Origin: Phoronis ovalis
Lineage: Eukaryota; Phoronida; Phoronidae
Reading direction: 5' to 3'
DNA length: 12,735 bases
Assembly (NCBI GenBank): GCA_028565635.1
Contig: JAOXYB010042782.1
Location: forward strand, 1-12,735
Positions 9,801-12,735 of the stretch are shown here, one piece after another. A model generated the notes under the pieces. The model did not search any database and was not told the origin of the DNA. It saw only the letters and a list, made by a program, of their open reading frames with translations. Both the position numbers and the translations under genes were made by a program. Position 1 is the first letter of the stretch, and each line of letters begins with the position of its first letter.

Positions 9801-11853
9801 AGCAAACTGCAACTAATTGTTCTGCACCAAGTAAATTATTATGACATGACCTCTAAACTTGCAGATACGTGGCTCCCAACATGAAATTTTGAATGGAGTT
9901 GACTATGTGACGGCTGAGTTTCACAATTTGGGTGAAATTTACTGTCCGCTACCTGAACATATCAGAAGTGTCTCTAACTCAACCTCTGTTGAAGCCAATG
10001 GGTATTACGTTAGCACTTCTTATGATGGGAATCACTATAGCGATGAGCTTGTTGTGGTAGCTTATGATGCTACTTGCGAAATCTGCAATACAACGTCTCT
10101 CGAATGTGCTCTTAAGGTAACTGGGAATTGGCAGTATGTCACTGGTAAACTTATGTTTGCTTTCTATAATGTACTTTGAGGGCATTCTCAAAATTTTCTG
10201 AATGCTAGTCCCGGAGGATAAAGGGAATATTCATGGTGCACAGAGCAAGTACTAAAATTATGTAATTTGTATAATAGGAAAGAACTCGATGTAACATATT
10301 ATTCTTTAAGATTTGGAATTGGATGAGAGACTCGTAACATTCTTTGTACATTTTATTTCAGCAAATAGAATAATTCCTAAACTTTTTTATAGAATAATTC
10401 GTGTCATATTGATGGCGTTTGCTATGCTCCTGGAGACAGAAATACACTTAACAACTGTCAAGTGTGTGACCCAATTAACAGCAACGAAACCTGGACAAAC
10501 ATGGTAGGACTATTAATTTAGTTTGCGAAAAACACCTTAAACAGTTGAACAGAAAATAGAACAAAAAAACGCAGTTGACTCCATCAGTGGTATAGATATT
10601 TTCCCATGGCAGCCATTTTGAATCCAAAACGGGCACCAGCAGTTTTATTTCAAATGTTCACCTCCAGAACCTAACAAACAGTTTGATCCATGCAAGTGTC
10701 TTTGAAATTGGTCCAGTACTTACCGAGTACAAAAGAATATGTTTTTGACATGGCCGCCAATGACTGTACATATAAATAAAGAGATTATCGTTCTTCTGCT
10801 TTTCAAGATAATAAATGAAAATTGACTATGGTTAAGCCTAGATGTTAGTTGAGAGGGTACGGGACACCAACAGATTTATTCAGGTTGTATTAAAATAACT
10901 TATGGGACCTGTAGATAATTAAAAGTATAGTGTAGATTAACATATAAAAATACAATTACAAGGCAAAAGTTTTTGATTTATAGATAATTTAAATTTTTGG
11001 GGGGGCTAAACTAGTTTGAATTAATAAGTGATGAATGAGGGAATAAAAAAATCGTGTCCCGCTGGTATAACATTCGTTTTAGAACAGCTATTTATTTACC
11101 CAGTCTTTGTTAATGTCCTTTGTATTTTATTAAATGCTTAACTGGTTTATCTATGTTTTTAGGAAAATGCTTGCTTGATTGATGGTTACTGCTATTCAAA
11201 CTTGGAAGAAAATCCCAGCAGCCCATGCTTTGAATGTGATGTCATTGTGTCCAATAGCTCCTGGTCGAAAAAGGTAACTGGTTGACCTGAAAATACATAA
11301 GCACCAAAGCAGTTGTGGGAATTCATTATTCTCTTTTTTCAAAAGATACACATTTTCAAAGTTGATGTCAAGAAAAAATCCTTAGTAATATACATTACTA
11401 TCCGCCTTAACTCGAAGCTCAAAAAAGTTGTTAGGTAATTGCTAACTGTGCTGTCAAAAAAATAGAATTGCCAACATATACAAGAAGGATAAAATTATTT
11501 CACACAGATTGGTAAGCACCACTGAAATTTTTTGGAGCCATTGTATGCGCTAAAGTTAGAACAAAGAGTAACTTCATAAAGGTATTAACCTGTGTTTGAT
11601 TTCTTAACAGTAATTGCTTCCGTTTCTATTTCTAGTGGTGCTTTTCCATAAATATGCAATTGGCTATTTTGTTTTTGAAAATGGGCAAAAGCAAATACGT
11701 AAAATAGAAGAATTACAGTATTAATAACTCTTCATCTTTCAGGACAGAAAATGTTTCATCAACTCCGTTTGTTATGATGATGGTGACATAAATGTTGAAG
11801 AAGAATGTGAATCTTGTGAATCCAGCATCAACACAACATCTTGGCAAGTCAAG
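536..11853 (+). CDS. VWDE-like secreted VWD/EGF-domain protein, internal part of the gene, ten exons
   Basis: Spliced CDS, join of 536-809, 3916-4121, 4734-5025, 5655-5807, 6056-6254, 6852-7042, 9865-10116, 10393-10503, 11163-11273 and 11743-11853; 1,900 nt, 633 codons plus one split codon, with no stop. Intron phases in order are 2 (entering A), 0, 2, 0, 0, 1, 0, 0, 0, 0 and 0 (leaving J). Every intron is GT..AG. The product is a cysteine-rich extracellular protein with many N-x-S/T sites: partial VWD, post-VWD segment, EGF, Ig-like module, then three Cys/Trp modules. This order matches the VWDE family as I know it. Both ends are missing, so no signal peptide, start or stop is visible. The first VWD exon, with its usual DPH-TFDG motif, should lie before position 1. 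Function is not established here; a secreted matrix or cell-surface role is inferred from the domains. SUSD2- or MUC4-like proteins share VWD plus the next segment but not the following EGF, Ig-like and module order. Confidence 0.88.
1863..1954 (+). repeat. TATTCGA repeat cluster with a 10-bp inverted repeat
   Basis: It contains AATAAGTATTCGACC and CTTATTTGTATTCGACC. TATTCAGACT (1893-1902) and AGTCTGAATA (1945-1954) form a perfect inverted pair. The same phrases recur at 994-1007, 1047-1063 and 2738-2804. Confidence 0.55.
2074..2462. mobile_element. MITE-like inverted-repeat element packed with TTTGGATTGCTACC-type motifs
   Basis: The left end GATCACCCGGGAGGTACTCA (2076-2095) matches the reverse complement of the right end TGAGTACTCCCCGGGGTGATC (2442-2462). 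Similarity continues inward to about 40 bp per side (GGTATTTTAAGAAGGGATGTGC against GGTTTTTTGACAACGGGGATGT, with small gaps). GATC borders both sides and may be a 4-bp target duplication or part of the ends. The interior has about eight degenerate copies of (TTTGGA)TTTGGATTGCTACC. There is no transposase frame. The length of about 390 bp fits a non-autonomous DNA element; the superfamily is not assigned. Confidence 0.7.
2659..2753 (+). repeat. Dispersed repeat, copy 1
   Basis: It shares TATA(G)AAATAAAGGGATTAT and then TTGACTATGGTTAAGCC, GTTAGTTGAGAG, GGGTACGG.ACAC.AAC and TTTATTCAG with 10771-10891, in the same orientation. Copy 1 lacks about 26 bases present in copy 2. It leads directly into the TATTTGTATTCGA repeats. 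No coding sequence; probably the end of an unclassified transposon family. Confidence 0.72.
2761..2804 (+). repeat. Two tandem copies of a 23-bp unit
   Basis: TTATTTGTATTCGAATGAAC at 2761 and TTATTTGTATTCGAACGAAC at 2784 differ at one base and follow each other with a 23-bp period. They belong to the TATTTGTATTCGA family seen elsewhere in the same intron. Confidence 0.65.
3916..4121 (+). CDS. Exon B: C-terminal part of the VWD domain
   Basis: The acceptor is TTTTGCAG and the donor is GTAGAACAC at 4122. The exon enters in phase 0 and leaves in phase 2 (68 codons plus AG). It encodes residues 92-159. It begins IHLPTGGKVNVKLYG, continuing exon A (GRYYT) without a gap. It carries GGLCGYLDGNNTNDF and ends GFAETW plus a split Arg. 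This is the standard VWD ending (G.LCG..DGN..NDF followed by FA.SWR). The N-N-T inside the motif is a potential N-glycosylation site, though it sits in the likely metal-binding loop. It is separated from exon A by the largest intron of the window, 3.1 kb. Confidence 0.92.
4122..4733 (+). other. Intron between exons B and C (612 bp)
   Basis: It is a phase 2 intron with donor GTAGAA and acceptor CCTTTCTGTAG, AT-rich throughout. Apart from a T-run near 4499-4506 just before AG, no repeat, RNA or exon is seen. Confidence 0.75.
4734..5025 (+). CDS. Exon C: post-VWD cysteine segment with an RKKR dibasic site
   Basis: The acceptor is CCTTTCTGTAG and the donor is GTAAATAAAT at 5026. The first base completes the split Arg of exon B (AG+A), and 97 codons follow (residues 161-257). 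The exon starts VPAEESLYNGG, contains a YCICPED stretch with two close Cys, then AECGFSKEVQHC, and ends in an acidic-aromatic run YAFDYDPNFNQE. The joined ...DYDPNFNQE/VPEWQAP... reading resembles the linker before the Trp-rich segment in VWDE proteins. ERKKRSV at 4939-4959 is a furin-like R-K-K-R site. One N-K-T glycosylation site lies near the start. An open frame continues upstream of 4734, but that part is intron, because the splice phase and homology both begin here. Confidence 0.85.
5026..5654 (+). other. Intron between exons C and D (629 bp)
   Basis: It is a phase 0 intron with donor GTAAAT and acceptor ATTTTTCAG. It contains a stretch, 5405-5569, that is less AT-rich than its surroundings and looks like an exon; see the finding. 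The rest is plain AT-rich sequence. Confidence 0.7.
5655..5807 (+). CDS. Exon D: conserved post-VWD Trp/Cys segment, first half
   Basis: The acceptor is ATTTTTCAG and the donor is GTGAGTAG at 5808. It is a phase 0-0 exon of 51 codons (residues 258-308). It begins VPEWQAPWTEESARDYCEQF. This is the 'W..P.GLTE..A...C' signature that follows VWD in VWDE and also in SUSD2/MUC4-type proteins. It ends NASVENCIQDIK, matching the usual 'V..CV.DL.L' continuation. Three Cys are present, and N-A-S is a possible glycosylation site. The exon is complete without the upstream candidate cassette at 5405-5569. Confidence 0.88.
6056..6254 (+). CDS. Exon E: end of the post-VWD segment and first half of the EGF domain
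   Basis: The acceptor is CTTATTATAG and the donor is GTAATAATTT at 6255. It enters in phase 0 and leaves in phase 1 (66 codons plus G; residues 309-374). LSGGTDFSIDHLEGLKSSCM completes the conserved segment begun in exon D, giving the family pattern 'L..D.....a...L...C..E'. N-I-S and N-S-T are potential glycosylation sites. A hydrophobic Val/Pro/Leu linker leads to CPNECSFSGDCVN, the first three Cys of an EGF domain. The TTG at 6056 is simply the first codon of the exon, not a start. Confidence 0.88.
6255..6851 (+). other. Intron inside the EGF domain (597 bp)
   Basis: It is a phase 1 intron with donor GTAATA and acceptor TTTTTTTAG, cutting the EGF domain between Cys 3 and Cys 4. It contains an abutting acceptor/donor pair at 6440/6441 and a short G-rich run near 6700-6711. 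Nothing else stands out. Confidence 0.75.
6852..7042 (+). CDS. Exon F: second half of the EGF domain and start of the Ig-like module
   Basis: The acceptor is TTTTTTTAG and the donor is GTAAGATATT at 7043. The first two bases complete a split Gly, and 63 codons follow (residues 376-438). TCYCYYEELLGDDC supplies Cys 4-6 of the EGF domain; the full spacing is C-x3-C-x5-C-x4-C-x1-C-x9-C (residues 362-389). The last gap is one residue longer than the usual x8, and the usual aromatic-Gly pair after Cys 5 is replaced. After a short linker, GLCDLSTRPC and IYGDFIGLPNITC match the VWDE segment after the EGF domain and open an Ig-like fold. There are two N-I-T sites. Confidence 0.87.
7333..7413 (+). repeat. 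AT-rich tandem repeat, period about 30 bp, nearly three copies
   Basis: TAATTGTTTTTAATT or a close variant starts at 7333, 7363 and 7394. Units are separated by ATTAATTGC-like phrases. The stretch lies between two less AT-rich patches (about 7295-7322 and 7439-7487). Confidence 0.6.
8067..8089 (+). repeat. Degenerate 21-bp unit left of the CAGTAGA element
   Basis: TACGCACAAGATATTATATG followed by TTG is close to the 21-bp unit on the other side of the element (8668-8688). It directly abuts the left end of that element. Confidence 0.5.
8091..8646. mobile_element. MITE-like element with 23-bp inverted ends and CAGTAGA repeats
   Basis: The left end ATCCCTTACGGAACAGCAGT+AGA (8091-8113) and the reverse complement of 8624-8646 agree at 20 of 23 positions. 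The interior is filled with GCAGTAGAT/ATCTACTGC-type motifs in both orientations, about 18 copies, often as ...CTACTGCAAATCTACTGC. There is no long open frame. No convincing target duplication is visible; GT borders both sides, which is too short to weigh. It is probably a non-autonomous DNA element or foldback-type repeat; the family is unknown to me. Confidence 0.68.
8647..8700 (+). repeat. Degenerate 21-bp tandem units with an inverted repeat
   Basis: This is a run of about two and a half units of the form TACrTAyrAGATAGTAAGTCG. GTACGACTTA at 8647-8656 and TAAGTCGTAC at 8679-8688 are perfect inverted 10-mers, so the stretch can form a hairpin. It directly abuts the right end of the CAGTAGA element. 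Confidence 0.6.
9865..10116 (+). CDS. Exon G: Ig-like (IPT/TIG-like) module ending in a C-x2-C motif
   Basis: The acceptor is AAACTTGCAG and the donor is GTAACTGGG at 10117. It is a phase 0-0 exon of 84 codons (residues 439-522). With the end of exon F it forms about 100 residues of alternating hydrophobic strands: YVTAEFHNLGEIYCPLPE, then GYYVSTSYDGNHYSDELVVV. The 'i.C..P' and 'v.vS.dg..ys' patterns are typical of IPT/TIG-type Ig folds; that fold assignment is inference. The exon ends YDATCEICNTTSLEC, a C-x2-C followed by N-T-T-S, which looks like the second half of the Cys modules in exons H-J. A 2.8-kb intron precedes it. No exon appears to be missing between F and G, because the joined sequence reads as one domain. 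Confidence 0.86.
10393..10503 (+). CDS. Exon H: Cys/Trp module 1 (37 residues)
   Basis: The acceptor is ACTTTTTTATAG and the donor is GTAGGACTAT at 10504. The exon is exactly 111 nt, phase 0-0 (residues 523-559). It encodes the pattern C-x5-C-x11-C-x2-C-x8-W-x3, beginning NNSCHIDGVCYAPGDRN and closing with N-E-T-W. IDGVCY followed by GD.N is the classic VWDE repeat form; this is the most canonical of the three copies. The acceptor is preceded 24 bases earlier by a duplicated ATAGAATAATTC, but splicing there would hit a TAA in the reading frame. Confidence 0.88.
10504..11162 (+). other. Intron between module exons H and I (659 bp)
   Basis: It is a phase 0 intron. It contains the second copy of the dispersed repeat (10771-10891). 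Upstream, at about 10600-10760, is a less AT-rich stretch with two related phrases, CATGGCAGCCATTTTGAA and CATGGCCGCCAATG. These suggest old mobile-element material, but I cannot classify it. A G7 run lies near 10999-11005. Confidence 0.65.
10771..10891 (+). repeat. Dispersed repeat, copy 2
   Basis: This is the same-orientation partner of 2659-2753. It has TATAAATAAAGAGATTAT, then about 26 bases absent from copy 1, then TTGACTATGGTTAAGCC through TTTATTCAGGTTGTATT. It lies in the intron between module exons H and I. Confidence 0.72.
11163..11273 (+). CDS. Exon I: Cys/Trp module 2 (37 residues)
   Basis: The acceptor is TATGTTTTTAG and the donor is GTAACTGG at 11274. The exon is exactly 111 nt, phase 0-0 (residues 560-596). 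It starts ENACLIDGYCYSNLEENP and has the same C-x5-C-x11-C-x2-C-x8-W-x3 spacing as modules 1 and 3. The Gly-Asp of the mid-module GD.N is replaced by Leu-Glu. N-S-S directly before the Trp is a potential glycosylation site. The G right after the acceptor makes the boundary clear, because the frame on both sides is phase 0. Confidence 0.88.
11274..11742 (+). other. Intron between module exons I and J (469 bp)
   Basis: It is a phase 0 intron with donor GTAACT and acceptor ATCTTTCAG. It contains a perfect 10-bp inverted repeat (AAGCACCACT at 11514-11523 and AGTGGTGCTT at 11634-11643). No exon is visible. Confidence 0.7.
11743..11853 (+). CDS. Exon J: Cys/Trp module 3 (37 residues)
   Basis: The acceptor is CTTCATCTTTCAG and the donor is GTAAGATG at 11854. 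The exon is exactly 111 nt, phase 0-0 (residues 597-633). It starts DRKCFINSVCYDDGDIN and keeps the C-x5-C-x11-C-x2-C-x8-W-x3 spacing. IDG has become INS, and the mid-module region is unusually acidic (EEECESCESS). N-T-T lies before the Trp. It leaves in phase 0 into an intron running past the window end, so at least one more exon must follow. No fourth 111-nt module is visible in 11854-12735. Confidence 0.88.
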
Positions 11854-12735
11854 GTAAGATGCTTACTCGATACTTTTATATCATTATGCAAACATTAAGT
11901 ACTAAGCCAAATACTAAATGCTTGTATACTTAAAATGAACTTTTTAAGAAATTCCTTGTCTAGTTGCAACAGTAAAGCTATTATAGTCGGGAAACATAAG
12001 CGTCCAATAAATGCCGTTTACCCACTTCTTGAATCATCAGAGCATGATGAAGCACTGACTAAAGGAATTCACATCTCTAAACAACAGGAACGTAATTCAT
12101 AGGCAATGGTTATAAGATTCTATATAAGAGTAAATGAGAAACTGTTCTCATCGCAAGGAAATAAACTAGTCAATAATTTTTGAAATAACAATGTATAAAG
12201 CTAAAAAAAACGTGAAATTTGGTGTTTTTATTGGTGTGAATGCCCTTGTGATTAATAAAGTAAGCTAACATTTATCGGATGCTCATGTTTGCCCGACCAT
12301 AACTAGTTGAAACACCATCCATGCATATCTTATTATTCTTTTAAAATTGCGTTGTGTCACATGGTGCTGCTGTACCTGCTATACTGAGTACTAACAACAC
12401 TCTCATGAAGTTTTTAAGCAAAATATTAATAATAAACAGCATTGCAGAAACAGAGTTAGTACTTAAACATATTAGGGATATTTATGAAACTCAATTTTAT
12501 AATATAATTAATTAGCATTCCGGATAGTAAAATGAGGAATTATAAATTATTTAATAGATAAATGCCTGTGTTATTTCTGATTTGTATTTATTGTAAAAGA
12601 ATGATGACAATCTAAAACAGAAATAACAGATCTGAGTAACCAGTGAATTACAGGGAATTAATATATAAAAAACAATATATGTGAATATATGATAAAAGCC
12701 TAAACTACCTTATATGTTCAATAGTACGTCCACAC
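11854..12735 (+). other. 5' part of the intron after exon J
   Basis: It begins with the donor GTAAGATG in phase 0 and runs to the window end without a compatible acceptor and open frame. I looked specifically for a fourth Cys/Trp module exon and found none. The sequence is AT-rich with no clear repeat. Confidence 0.65.

Larger units (their letters stand above)
7043..9864 (+). other. Intron between exons F and G (2.8 kb)
   Basis: It is a phase 0 GT..AG intron splitting the Ig-like module. It holds the 30-bp AT tandem repeat (7333-7413), a short GC-rich patch (about 7439-7487), degenerate 21-bp units and the CAGTAGA-rich inverted-repeat element (8067-8700). From 8700 to 9860 I see AT-rich sequence without a recognisable feature. 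An exon-like block at 7834-7909 was rejected. Confidence 0.75.

Noticed and set aside
10313-10507. 64-codon open frame overlapping exon H
   Set aside because: It reads exon H in the wrong frame; the correct frame gives the Cys/Trp module bounded by phase 0 splice sites.

Overview
The window is intron-rich, AT-rich animal nuclear DNA. It carries ten internal coding exons (A to J) of one plus-strand gene, with neither end of the gene present. All ten are bounded by GT..AG sites with matching phases and give one open frame of 633 codons plus one split codon. The product is a secreted, cysteine-rich extracellular protein that I recognise as a homologue of VWDE (von Willebrand factor D and EGF domain-containing protein). 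The basis is the order and character of its parts, not a search. Gene structure, repeat content and the absence of any bacterial-style gene point to an invertebrate metazoan. The phylum cannot be settled from this window.

Domain order along the fragment (residue 1 is the first complete codon of exon A): C-terminal two thirds of a VWD domain (exons A-B, about 1-160); a cysteine-containing post-VWD segment with a dibasic RKKR site (C, 160-257); the conserved W..E..A...C segment that follows VWD in VWDE-like proteins (D-E, 258-350); one EGF-like domain split by an intron (E-F, 362-389); an Ig-like/IPT-like module ending in a C-x2-C motif (F-G, about 405-522); and three tandem 37-residue modules, each encoded by one 111-nt phase 0-0 exon (H, I, J). 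The VWD start and signal peptide must lie upstream. The rest, in this family usually more repeats and EGF domains, must lie downstream.

The remainder, about 85% of the window, is intron. Two large introns (810-3915 and 7043-9864) hold most of the visible non-coding structure. One is a MITE-like element with inverted ends at 2074-2462, packed with a TTTGGATTGCTACC-type motif. Another is a second MITE-like element at 8091-8646, with 23-bp inverted ends and about 18 copies of a CAGTAGA-type motif in both orientations. That element is bordered by degenerate 21-bp units. There is also a dispersed repeat present twice (2659-2753 and 10771-10891), a TATTTGTATTCGA repeat family and a 30-bp AT-rich tandem repeat.

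I found no tRNA, rRNA, CRISPR, promoter or terminator, and no second gene. The most interesting items are the exact-length module exons, a possible unannotated cassette exon at 5405-5569, and the two motif-packed inverted-repeat elements. I see no evidence of a wholly new system.
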